Made by a program: the position numbers and the translations under genes. From assembly GCF_002127585.1 (NCBI RefSeq), contig NZ_NEGZ01000035.1, forward strand, positions 17,315 through 55,509: 38,195 bases of DNA. The letters run 5' to 3'. Source of the stretch: Janthinobacterium sp. GW458P (lineage in GTDB: Bacteria; Pseudomonadota; Gammaproteobacteria; Burkholderiales; Burkholderiaceae_D). Positions 10,635 through 18,155 of this stretch are shown here, in pieces. The notes under the pieces are model-generated. The model saw nothing but the letters and a program-made list of their open reading frames with translations. It did not search any database and had not been told where the DNA came from. How positions within the stretch are numbered: position 1 is the stretch's first letter; each line of letters begins with the position of its first letter.

Positions 10635-11773
10635 TGGCGCCCATGACCGCCCTCCCGCCCCGCCATGATTTCGGCCCCTCCGCCCAGGACGAGGCGGACT
10701 TGCGCGGGCATGCCGCTTTTGCCGCCACACAAGACCCGCTGGCACTGGCGGCGGCCACCTGGTTCAGCCGGCGCAATGACCTCGATGCGCAAGGCCAGGC
10801 CGGGTTTGCCGCCTGGCTGGCCGCCGACCCGCTGCACGCGCAAGCGTATGCGCAGTTGCAGGGCACCCACCGCGCAGTACGCCGGATTCCCGCGCATGTC
10901 GCCGCGCGCTGGACGGTGCCCACGGCCGCCCCTGCGCCAGTGTCCGCTCCCCGCCGGCACTGGCTGCGCGCGCTGCCGTATGCGGCCGCCGCCATGCTGC
11001 TGCTCGGCGTGGGCGCGGGCGGCTACCGGTGGTGGCAGCAGCAAGCCGTGTTCAGCCAGTCGTACGCCACGGCGCGCGGCCAGCGCCTGGCCGTCGCCCT
11101 GCCCGACGGCAGCAAGCTGCAGCTGGACACGGCCACGCAGCTGCACGTGACCCTGTACCGCCAGCGCCGCGAAGTGCGCCTGGCGCATGGCGAAGCGCTG
11201 TTCCTGGTGCAAGCAAAGCAAGGGCAGCCGTTCAACGTGTTCAGCGGCCCTGTGACGGTGACGGTGGTGGGCACGCAGTTTTCCGTGCGCAACACCCTTG
11301 CCCAGGACGGCCAGTTGCGCGTGGCCGTGCAGCATGGCCACGTGCGCGTGGCGGGGGCGCGGCAAGAGCAGGCCGAGCTGACGGCCGGCCAGGGCGTGAC
11401 GGCCGATGCCGCCGGGAATTTGTCGGCCGTCGCCAGCCTGGCCCCCGGCAGCGTGGCGCCGTGGCGCGACGGCAGGATCACTTTCGACAACGTGCCGCTG
11501 GGCGCGGCGCTGGCCGAATTCGAGCGCTATGGCGACACGGGCCTGCTCGTGCGCGATCCCGCCGTGGCGCGGCTGCGCATCGGCGGCAGCTTCAGCCTGA
11601 CCCAGCTCGACCGCTTCGCCGCCGCCCTGCCCCAGCTGCTGCCCGTGCAAATCGTCCGCGACGGCGCCGCCAGCGAGATCCGCATGGCGCCGAAATTGCA
11701 GCAGCAGGCGCCGTCAATACAACTGCCCAAAAAAATAAATACAAATAATTCTTATTCGCAGGTGAGGATTTAG
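10634..11773 (+). CDS. fecR: FecR-type anti-sigma factor / signal transducer
   Basis: Inner-membrane regulator of 379 residues that holds FecI until a liganded receptor signals. The cytoplasmic N-terminal domain (about 1-100) has the DUF4880 features AAATWFSRRND and FAAWLAADPLHAQAYAQL. One transmembrane helix follows near 115-135 (LPYAAAAMLLLGVGAGG). The periplasmic FecR domain shows LPDGSKLQLDTATQL, RREVRLAHGEALFLV and VTVVGTQFSVR. The C-terminal 90 residues (FDNVPLGAALAEFERYGDTG onward) resemble an STN-like module, which in this family meets the receptor STN domain. Translation is coupled to fecI. A Fur-like site lies inside its last codons. Confidence 0.95.
   Translation: MAPMTALPPRHDFGPSAQDEADLRGHAAFAATQDPLALAAATWFSRRNDLDAQGQAGFAAWLAADPLHAQAYAQLQGTHRAVRRIPAHVAARWTVPTAAPAPVSAPRRHWLRALPYAAAAMLLLGVGAGGYRWWQQQAVFSQSYATARGQRLAVALPDGSKLQLDTATQLHVTLYRQRREVRLAHGEALFLVQAKQGQPFNVFSGPVTVTVVGTQFSVRNTLAQDGQLRVAVQHGHVRVAGARQEQAELTAGQGVTADAAGNLSAVASLAPGSVAPWRDGRITFDNVPLGAALAEFERYGDTGLLVRDPAVARLRIGGSFSLTQLDRFAAALPQLLPVQIVRDGAASEIRMAPKLQQQAPSIQLPKKINTNNSYSQVRI
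11741..11759 (+). promoter_or_regulatory. Possible Fur box before the first receptor gene
   Basis: ACAAATAATTCTTATTCGC is an AT-rich partial palindrome (AATAA / TTATT) resembling a Fur box but weaker than the one before fecI. It lies within the last codons of fecR, about 70 bp before the receptor start. Confidence 0.4.
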
Positions 11774-11789
11774 ACCGCTGCCGCGTCTA
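11761..11789 (+). promoter_or_regulatory. Candidate FecI-dependent promoter
   Basis: GGTGAG (11761-11766), 17 bp, CGTCTA (11784-11789) lies 40 bp before the receptor start. A CGT-containing -10 is typical of iron-starvation ECF sigma promoters, and the spacing fits. The -35 assignment is tentative. Confidence 0.4.
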
Positions 11790-11829
11790 CCAGGTGAACC
11801 GACAACAAATTAACCTGGAGAAATGCAAC

Positions 11830-14253
11830 ATGTGGTCCCCCCGCCTCAATCTGACACCCGCCCCCCTCGCCCTGGCCGCCATGCTGGCCCTGGGCAGCAT
11901 CCCCCTGGCGCAGGCGCAAACGGCGCCCACCGTCAAACTGGCCATCGCCGCCCAGCCGCTGGGGCAAGCCCTGAATGAGCTGGCGCGGCAAGCCAATCTG
12001 CAACTGCTGTTTGCACCGGACCTCGTGGCCGGCAAGACGGCGCCCGCCGTCAGCGCCACCCTCAGCGTGCGCGACGGCCTGGAGCGCCTGCTGGCCGGCA
12101 GCGGGCTGCAAGCATCGATGGACGGCAATGCCGTCATCATCAAGGCCGCGCCCAAGGCCACGGGCGAAGCGGCTACCCTGTCGGAAATCACGGTGACGGC
12201 CAATGGCGAGCGCACGGCCGCCAGCGAAGGCACGGGCGCCTACACGACGCGCGCCGTGACCCTGGCGGGCGCGGAGCGCTCGCTGCGCGACACGCCGCAA
12301 TCGGTGTCCGTGGTCACGCGCCAGCAGATGGACGACAAGAACCTGTTCACCTTGGACCAGGTGCTGGAACAAAGCACGGGCCTGACGCGCATGAACCGCA
12401 GCTTCGGCTCGCATGAATTCCTGTCGCGCGGCAATGCCTTGTCTTACCTGATCGACGGCATGCCCGGCATTTCCGACAATGCCACGGGCTGGCTGATCCC
12501 CGACATGGCCGTGTATGACCGCGTGGAAATCCTGCGCGGTTCGGCCGGCCTGATCGTCGGCGCCGGCACGCCGGGCGGTGTGGCCAACCTGGTGCGCAAG
12601 CGGCCCCGCGCCGAAGCCCATGCGGACGCGACGGCCACCGTGGGCAGCTGGCAGCAGCGCCGCGTGGAACTCGACGCGGGCGCGCCGCTGAACGGGGCCG
12701 GCACGGTGCGCGGGCGCGCGCTGGTCGCCTATGAAGACCGCGATTACTTTTATGATGCGGCGCACAGCCGCATGCCATTGTTCTACGGCATCGTCGAGGC
12801 GGACCTCGACGCCGCCACCACCGTGCGCGCCGGCGCGCGCCGCCAGCACACGGTGACGCACGGCTACTGGCTGTTCGGCCTGCCCCGCTACAGCGACGGC
12901 GCCACCTTGCCGGTACGCCGCTCGACGTCGCTGGCGCAGGACTGGAACCGCCACGACGCCACCATCGGCGAACTGTTCGCCGACCTCGAACACCGTTTTG
13001 GCGGCGACTGGAAGGCCAAGCTTGCCATCAACCGCACGTATGGGGCCTTCGACCAGCAGGCGGCCATCGTGCGCGGCAGCATCAATCCCGCCACGCAACA
13101 GGGGGCGCGCCTGTACACGGTCAATTACCGCAAGCAGGATATCGTCACCACGGGCCTGGACGCCAACGCGGCCGGCAGCTTCCAGGCCTGGGGCGGCAGG
13201 CATGAGGTGTTGCTGGGCATGAATGCCTCGCGCGCCCTCACCGACGATCACGCGGCCTCGACCTCGCCGGGCCTGCCCTTCGACGTCTTCCACCCGAACA
13301 ATACGCTGCTCGCGCAGCCCGCGCATCCGGCCTGGGACTCGCTGCCGCACCTGAACGAGCAGCATTACGGCGCCTACGCCAGCACGCGCTGGGAACTGCG
13401 CCCGGACCTGCATCTGCTGCTGGGCGGGCGCCTGAGCTGGTTCGACAAGCAAACCACGGGCAAGCTGGCCACCGATCCCGTCAGCCGCTACAAGGAAAGC
13501 CGCGAATTCACGCCGTACGCGGGCCTGGTGCACGACCTGGGCAAGCAATGGTCCGTGTACGGCAGCTACGCCAGCATCTTCCAGCCGCAGAGCCTGTACT
13601 ACACGCTGGGCGGACAACCGTTGAAACCCGTCGTGGGCGACACCTATGAAGCGGGCGTGAAGGGCGAGCTGTACGACGGCCGCCTGAACGTGGCGCTGGC
13701 CGCCTTTCGCATCAACAAGCGCGACACGGCCGTGTACGACGAGGCCAGCAATGACGATTGCCTGAAGTGGGACGTGACGGGCAGCTGCTACCGCAATGGC
13801 CGCCCCATCCGCAGCACGGGCATCGACGCGGACGCCAGCGGCGAAGTGCTGCCGGGCTGGCAGTTATCGTCCGGCTACACCTACAACATCGCGCGCGGCG
13901 AAGGCGACGAAACGCCGCCCACCGTCACGCCCAAGCACATGCTGCGCCTGTCGACCAGCTACCGCCTGCCCGGCGCGTGGAACCACTGGACGGTGGGCGG
14001 CGGCGTCTCGGCGCAAAGCGGCTATGTCTATCGGGCCGATGACAACCCCGACGTGCGTTTCCGCAACGGCGGACGCACGGTGTGGGATGTGCGCGCTTCG
14101 TACGTGTTCAACCGCAACTGGAGCGCCAATCTCAGCATCGCCAATGTGACGGACAAGGCCTATTGGGCCGCCACGGGCGAATTGCGTCGCGGCAATTACT
14201 TCGGCGAACCGCGCAACCTCATCCTGACCGTGCGCTATACGCCGACTTTGTAA
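11830..14253 (+). CDS. TonB-dependent siderophore receptor with STN domain (first copy)
   Basis: Outer-membrane receptor of 807 residues importing a ferric siderophore with TonB energy. A signal peptide ends at QAQ (about residue 32). An STN signalling domain follows at about 36-110 (VKLAIAAQPLGQALNELA, then LLAGSGL and AVIIKAA), then a TonB-box-like EITVTA. Next comes the plug (RDTPQSVSVVTRQQMDD, then RVEILRGSAGLIVGAGTPGGVANLVRK in part) and a 22-strand barrel. The ATG at 11830 has CTGGAG at 11815-11820; an ATG at 11794 would put 12 residues before the signal. The STN domain and the fecIR genes upstream mark it as a signal-transducing receptor. The last residue is Leu rather than the usual Phe or Trp. 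The siderophore is unknown. Confidence 0.95.
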   Translation: MWSPRLNLTPAPLALAAMLALGSIPLAQAQTAPTVKLAIAAQPLGQALNELARQANLQLLFAPDLVAGKTAPAVSATLSVRDGLERLLAGSGLQASMDGNAVIIKAAPKATGEAATLSEITVTANGERTAASEGTGAYTTRAVTLAGAERSLRDTPQSVSVVTRQQMDDKNLFTLDQVLEQSTGLTRMNRSFGSHEFLSRGNALSYLIDGMPGISDNATGWLIPDMAVYDRVEILRGSAGLIVGAGTPGGVANLVRKRPRAEAHADATATVGSWQQRRVELDAGAPLNGAGTVRGRALVAYEDRDYFYDAAHSRMPLFYGIVEADLDAATTVRAGARRQHTVTHGYWLFGLPRYSDGATLPVRRSTSLAQDWNRHDATIGELFADLEHRFGGDWKAKLAINRTYGAFDQQAAIVRGSINPATQQGARLYTVNYRKQDIVTTGLDANAAGSFQAWGGRHEVLLGMNASRALTDDHAASTSPGLPFDVFHPNNTLLAQPAHPAWDSLPHLNEQHYGAYASTRWELRPDLHLLLGGRLSWFDKQTTGKLATDPVSRYKESREFTPYAGLVHDLGKQWSVYGSYASIFQPQSLYYTLGGQPLKPVVGDTYEAGVKGELYDGRLNVALAAFRINKRDTAVYDEASNDDCLKWDVTGSCYRNGRPIRSTGIDADASGEVLPGWQLSSGYTYNIARGEGDETPPTVTPKHMLRLSTSYRLPGAWNHWTVGGGVSAQSGYVYRADDNPDVRFRNGGRTVWDVRASYVFNRNWSANLSIANVTDKAYWAATGELRRGNYFGEPRNLILTVRYTPTL
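11861..12069 (+). repeat. Direct repeat, copy 1 (receptor signal peptide and STN)
   Basis: This 209-bp stretch matches 14330-14538 with 8 mismatches by my count (about 96% identity), at a constant offset of 2469 bp and without gaps. It encodes the hydrophobic core of the signal peptide and most of the STN domain. Identity falls sharply on both sides. Confidence 0.93.
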
Positions 14254-14304
14254 TCCAGGCAGGTTTCCGGCGCTACACTTTTCCACTCTCGATAAAGATA
14301 TCCG

Positions 14305-16695
14305 ATGCAACATTTCCGTTTTCAAGTTACCCCCCTCGCCCTGGCCGCCATGCTGGCCCTGGGCAACATCCCCCTGGCACAGGCGCAAACGGCGCCCACC
14401 GTCAAACTGGCCATCGCCGCCCAGCCGCTGGGGCAAGCCCTGAATGAACTGGCGCGGCAAGCCAATCTGCAATTGCTGTTTTCACCCGACCTCGTGGCCG
14501 GCAAGGCGGCGCCCGCCGTCAGCGGCACCCTCAGCGTGGCCGACAGCCTCGAGCGCCTGCTGGCCGGCAGCGGCCTGGCCGCCAGCATCGACGGCAACAG
14601 CGTCATCATCCGTCCGGCGCCCGCCGCCACGGGCAAGGTGGCGACCCTGGCGGAAATCACCGTCAGCGCGCGCCAGGAGGCCACGCCAGACAGCGAGCTG
14701 ACGAAGTCGTATGCGGCGCAGGCGGTGAGCATCGGCAAGGGCCGGCAAAGCCTGCGCGAGATTCCCCAGTCCGTCTCCGTGCTGACGCGCCAGCAACTGA
14801 ACGATCAGAATTTGCTGAGCCTGGAAGACGCCATGCGCGGGGTGACGGGCATCACCGTCGAAGCGAGCAGCACGGGCGGCAACCACGGCAACTTTTACTC
14901 GCGCGGCTATGCGCTCGATGCGGTGCAGGTCGATGGCGTGATGACGCCCGCCAGCACGGGCAACGACCTGTCGGCCGGCTTCGGCCTGGCCATCTATGAC
15001 CGCGTGGAAGTGCTGCGCGGCCCGGCCGGCCTGTTCCAGGGCGCGGGAGATCCGGGCGGCACCATCAACCTGGTGCGCAAGCGGGCGCGCGACACCTTCG
15101 CCGCCAGCGGCGTGCTCAGCGCAGGTTCCTGGGACCGCTACTATGCGGAAGCGGACGTGACCGGCCCCCTGAGCGCGGACGGCAAGGTGCGCGGCCGCCT
15201 GGTGGCGGCCTACGAACACCGGCGCTCCTTCGTCGACCATGTGTATGCGGAAAAACCGCTGCTGTATGGCACCGTTGCCGTCGACGTGGCGCCGGGCACC
15301 GTGCTGACGGGTGGCGTCACCTGGCAGGAATACAAGGGCCGTCCCGCCTTTGGCCTGCCCGCCTATGAAGACGGGCGCCTGCTCGATGTGCCCCGCTCGA
15401 CCTACCTCGACCCCGCCTGGAACCACATCACGGAAAAGGTCACGGAATACTTTGCCGAACTCGAGCATAAGCTGGACAACGGCGGCCAGGTCAAGGTGAC
15501 GGCCCTGTACCGCGAGCAGGACGAGCCATCGCGCAACTTCGGCTGGTCCGACTGCTCGGCCGATCCCGTCACGGGCGACAGCTGCCTGATCAGCTGGAAC
15601 TACCGCAGCCACTGGAAGACGCAGGGACTCGACGCCTGGCTGGCCACGCCGTTCCAGGCGTTTGGCCGCAGCCACGACCTGATCGTGGGCGCCGACTACC
15701 GCCAGGTACACAAGAATTTCCAGTATGGCGGCGGCAACAATGCGCCGATCAACATCTTCCATCCAGATAACAATATCGCCCAGCCCAGCTACACCTTTTC
15801 CAACGGCAACGATAACCGCACCAAACAGTTCGGCCTGTACGCGCGCACCCGCCTGCAAGCGACGGACCGGCTGGCCATCAACCTGGGCGGGCGCCTGACG
15901 CACTGGAACAACCACACCGTCAACCGCAACGCCTATTTCAACCAGTTCACCGATGTCAGCAACACCATCAAGGCGAAATTCACGCCGTATGCGGGCCTGG
16001 TCTACGAACTCGACAAGCAGGTGTCGGCCTACGGCAGCTACACGCGCATCTTCTCGCCCCAGAGCACCACGGACTCTGCCGGCCAGACCCTGAAACCGCG
16101 CACGGGCCAGCAATTCGAGCTGGGCCTGAAGGCGGAGCTGTTCGACAAGAATGTCAACGCGCATGCGGCCCTGTTCCGCATGGAAGACGAGCACCGCGTC
16201 ATGCCCGATCCAGCCAACCCGCTGTTTTCCATCGGCGCGGGCAAGATGCGCAGCCAGGGCGTAGAAACTGAACTGAGCGGCAGCCCCCTGCCGGGCTGGA
16301 ACATCACGAGCGGCTATTCCTACACCAGCACGCGCACCCTCGAAGGCAGCGATGACCAGAAGGCGCAACTGTATTCCTTCATCGCGCCACGCCACAACTT
16401 CAATCTGTGGACCAATTACCGGCTGGCCGGCGCGCTCGACAAGATCAGCGTGGGCGGCGGCTTGCGCAGCGTCAGCAGCATGTACCGCCTGAACGGCCCC
16501 GTGAAATTCGGGCAGGGGCCCGTCACCACGGTGGGCTTGCAGGCGGGCTACCGCCTCAGTCCCAAGCTGGAGCTGTCGCTGACGGTGAACAACCTGTTCG
16601 ACAAGAAGTACTACACGCGCGTGTGGGCCGCCTATGGTTCCAACTTCTACGGCGAACCACGCAACGCCATGCTGACCCTGCGCGGCCAGCTGTAA
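14305..16695 (+). CDS. TonB-dependent siderophore receptor with STN domain (second copy)
   Basis: Second outer-membrane ferric-siderophore receptor, 796 residues. The signal peptide ends at QAQ (about residue 28). The STN domain (about 31-106) is nearly identical in DNA to that of the preceding receptor, then comes a TonB-box-like EITVSA. The plug shows REIPQSVSVLTRQQLNDQN and RVEVLRGPAGLFQGAGDPGG, and the barrel ends in FYGEPRNAMLTLRGQL. Beyond the STN the two receptors are only ordinary family relatives, so ligand specificity probably differs. Only 51 bp separate the genes and I see no promoter, so co-transcription is likely. The ATG at 14305 lacks a strong ribosome-binding site. A GC-rich hairpin follows the stop. 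Confidence 0.95.
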   Translation: MQHFRFQVTPLALAAMLALGNIPLAQAQTAPTVKLAIAAQPLGQALNELARQANLQLLFSPDLVAGKAAPAVSGTLSVADSLERLLAGSGLAASIDGNSVIIRPAPAATGKVATLAEITVSARQEATPDSELTKSYAAQAVSIGKGRQSLREIPQSVSVLTRQQLNDQNLLSLEDAMRGVTGITVEASSTGGNHGNFYSRGYALDAVQVDGVMTPASTGNDLSAGFGLAIYDRVEVLRGPAGLFQGAGDPGGTINLVRKRARDTFAASGVLSAGSWDRYYAEADVTGPLSADGKVRGRLVAAYEHRRSFVDHVYAEKPLLYGTVAVDVAPGTVLTGGVTWQEYKGRPAFGLPAYEDGRLLDVPRSTYLDPAWNHITEKVTEYFAELEHKLDNGGQVKVTALYREQDEPSRNFGWSDCSADPVTGDSCLISWNYRSHWKTQGLDAWLATPFQAFGRSHDLIVGADYRQVHKNFQYGGGNNAPINIFHPDNNIAQPSYTFSNGNDNRTKQFGLYARTRLQATDRLAINLGGRLTHWNNHTVNRNAYFNQFTDVSNTIKAKFTPYAGLVYELDKQVSAYGSYTRIFSPQSTTDSAGQTLKPRTGQQFELGLKAELFDKNVNAHAALFRMEDEHRVMPDPANPLFSIGAGKMRSQGVETELSGSPLPGWNITSGYSYTSTRTLEGSDDQKAQLYSFIAPRHNFNLWTNYRLAGALDKISVGGGLRSVSSMYRLNGPVKFGQGPVTTVGLQAGYRLSPKLELSLTVNNLFDKKYYTRVWAAYGSNFYGEPRNAMLTLRGQL
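14330..14538 (+). repeat. Direct repeat, copy 2 (receptor signal peptide and STN)
   Basis: Partner of 11861-12069, with 8 differences in 209 aligned bases by my count. Most are silent or conservative: serine to asparagine before IPLAQAQ, alanine to serine in LLFSPDL, threonine to alanine in the GK-x-APAV segment, and alanine to glycine before TLSV. Such identity next to diverged flanks suggests recent duplication or gene conversion. Confidence 0.93.
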
Positions 16696-16708
16696 CGCTT
16701 GCACAACA

Positions 16709-16741
16709 GGACGGCCGCCGCCAGCAATGGGGCGGCCGTCC
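16709..16741 (+). terminator. GC-rich hairpin after the receptor genes
   Basis: GGACGGCCGCC (16709-16719) pairs perfectly with GGCGGCCGTCC (16731-16741) around an 11-base loop, 13 bp after the stop. The following bases (CCGTTTA) give only a weak T-run, so termination may be partial. A new promoter lies just downstream. Confidence 0.65.
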
Positions 16742-16761
16742 CCGTTTACAACATCGCACTC

Positions 16762-16806
16762 TTGCATGTCTCGCAACTCCGCACTATAATAATAATAGTT
16801 CTCATT
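16762..16806 (+). promoter_or_regulatory. Promoter with Fur-like box for the DUF4198-PepSY operon
   Basis: TTGCAT (16762-16767), 17 bp, TATAAT (16785-16790) is a near-consensus sigma-70 promoter. The adjoining sequence AATAATAATAGTTCTCATT (to 16806) resembles a Fur box and covers the -10 and the transcription start. Iron repression of the four downstream genes is therefore likely. The predicted start near 16797 gives a leader of about 270 nt. Confidence 0.7.
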
Positions 16807-16840
16807 CACATTTGGATTCCATTCGGAGTCCGCATCCCGC

Positions 16841-16948
16841 ATGTCCCGCCTGCCATCGACCGGCCAGGACGGCATGGCTGATGCGCAGCTGGATGACACG
16901 CTGCGCCAGCCAGGCATCCCCGCCAAGCAAGCCTCCCCCTATCAATAA
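16841..16948 (+). CDS. Possible 35-residue leader ORF
   Basis: An open frame from ATG at 16841 to TAA at 16948 encodes MSRLPSTGQDGMADAQ followed by 19 more residues, ending PYQ. It is hydrophilic with no signal or membrane segment. GGAG at 16825-16828 lies 12 bases before the ATG, which is long for a ribosome-binding site. It lies inside the transcribed leader of the iron operon. It may be a leader peptide or chance. Confidence 0.2.
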   Translation: MSRLPSTGQDGMADAQLDDTLRQPGIPAKQASPYQ

Positions 16949-17067
16949 CGAAAAAAGGTCGTTTCATGGCGCGAGCACGTTCGCTGGCCGGCGCTGCCGC
17001 CGCCACTTTCCAGTACTTTGCAACGCTGCGACAACCACGGTTCTCACCACAAACTAAGGCATACACC

Positions 17068-17814
17068 ATGCACATCACTTCCATCGCGCGCCCCGGCGCC
17101 CTCGCCACCGCCCTGCTGGGCGCAGCCCTCGCTTCTGGCTCGGCCAGCGCGCACCAGATCTGGCTGCAGCAGGACGGCAACGCGGCCAGCGTGTACTTCG
17201 GCGAGTTCGGCGACAACCTGCGCGAAGCGTCGCCCGGCCTGCTGGACAAGTTCAGCATCACGAACGTGACGTGGGTGTCGGCCAAGGGCGCGCAGCCGCT
17301 GCAGGCAAGCAAGACGGCCGGCGCCTTCATCCTGAACGGCAAGGTGGGCGCCGGCGAAAGCATCATCGTCGAGGAAGACAACTACCCGTCGTGGGAAGAG
17401 AAAAAGGATGGCAAGAGCACGCGCACCGTGTGGATTCCCGCCGCGCGCCTGGTCGCCGACGGCAAGGCGCAAGCGCCCGTGCTGACCCTGGACCTGGTGC
17501 CGACCGGCAAACCCGGCCAGTTCCAGGTCAGCTACCAGGGCAAGCCGCTGGCGCAAGCGAAGGTCAATGCCGTGGTGCAATCGGGCTGGGGCAAGGAAGC
17601 GTGGAGCGATGCGCAAGGCCTGGTCAGCTTCGCGCTGCCGTGGAAAGGCACCTATGTGCTGGAAGTGCAGCATACGGACAGGACGGCCGGCCAGCGCGGC
17701 ACGCAAGCCTATGACAAGGCCATGTTCGTGACCACCCTGAGCCTGCTGCAGCCGCAAGGCGTGACGCCGCTGCCGGCCGGCCCGGTCCTGCCACCGAGCA
17801 AGGATCACGACTGA
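17068..17814 (+). CDS. DUF4198 periplasmic protein
   Basis: Exported protein of 248 residues in the DUF4198 family, whose members include proteins linked to nickel or cobalt uptake. The signal peptide ends in SGSASA, so the predicted mature protein begins HQIWLQQDG with histidine as its first residue, a possible metal ligand. The body looks like two beta-sandwich domains (YFGEFGDNLRE, then GKPGQFQVSYQGKPLAQAKV and GLVSFALPWKGTYVLEVQH). The C-terminus is Pro-rich. The ATG at 17068 has TAAGG at 17055-17059. A second in-frame ATG at 16966, also with AAGG, would add 34 residues before the signal peptide. It is first of four genes behind a Fur-like promoter; the DUF3649 ATG follows 2 bp after its stop. 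I infer a periplasmic role in metal or siderophore handling. Confidence 0.87.
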   Translation: MHITSIARPGALATALLGAALASGSASAHQIWLQQDGNAASVYFGEFGDNLREASPGLLDKFSITNVTWVSAKGAQPLQASKTAGAFILNGKVGAGESIIVEEDNYPSWEEKKDGKSTRTVWIPAARLVADGKAQAPVLTLDLVPTGKPGQFQVSYQGKPLAQAKVNAVVQSGWGKEAWSDAQGLVSFALPWKGTYVLEVQHTDRTAGQRGTQAYDKAMFVTTLSLLQPQGVTPLPAGPVLPPSKDHD

Positions 17815-17816
17815 CC

Positions 17817-18155
17817 ATGCAAGCGCCTGCCCTACCTGAAAAAATCGCGCGCCTGCGACTCTCCGCCGGGGCCGTGTACCGCCTCGGCGTGGCGTCGCGC
17901 AGCGTCGCGGCCATCGCTGGCGGCTACGTGCTGGCAGCGATGGTCACCATGCTGCTGTCGGTGAGCCTGCCCATGGCCCGTTCCGAAGCCGTCATGACGG
18001 CCACCCTGCTGTCGTTTGCCATCTACACCTGCGCCGTGATGTGGGTCTTCGCCACGCGCAGCGCCCTGCGCGCCTGGCTGGGCCTGTTGATTCCCGCCGC
18101 CGTCATCGCCGCCATCCTGCAATTGATGGACGCACTATCCTGGAGTCTCGCATGA
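17817..18155 (+). CDS. DUF3649 small membrane protein
   Basis: Inner-membrane protein of 112 residues with three hydrophobic segments: about 31-52 (AAIAGGYVLAAMVTMLL), 60-80 (VMTATLLSFAIYTCAVMW) and 86-108 (LRAWLGLLIPAAVIAA). It matches the DUF3649 pattern of short proteins found beside PepSY and TonB-receptor genes. The start follows the DUF4198 stop by 2 bp, and its TGA overlaps the ATG of the PepSY gene (ATGA), so translation is tightly coupled. The biochemical role is unknown. An accessory subunit of the PepSY membrane protein is the natural inference. Confidence 0.85.
   Translation: MQAPALPEKIARLRLSAGAVYRLGVASRSVAAIAGGYVLAAMVTMLLSVSLPMARSEAVMTATLLSFAIYTCAVMWVFATRSALRAWLGLLIPAAVIAAILQLMDALSWSLA

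Noticed and set aside
13864..14472. Minus-strand frame across the receptor junction
   Set aside because: Its similarity to another minus-strand frame at 11770-13617 only mirrors the 209-bp duplicated STN block on the coding strand.
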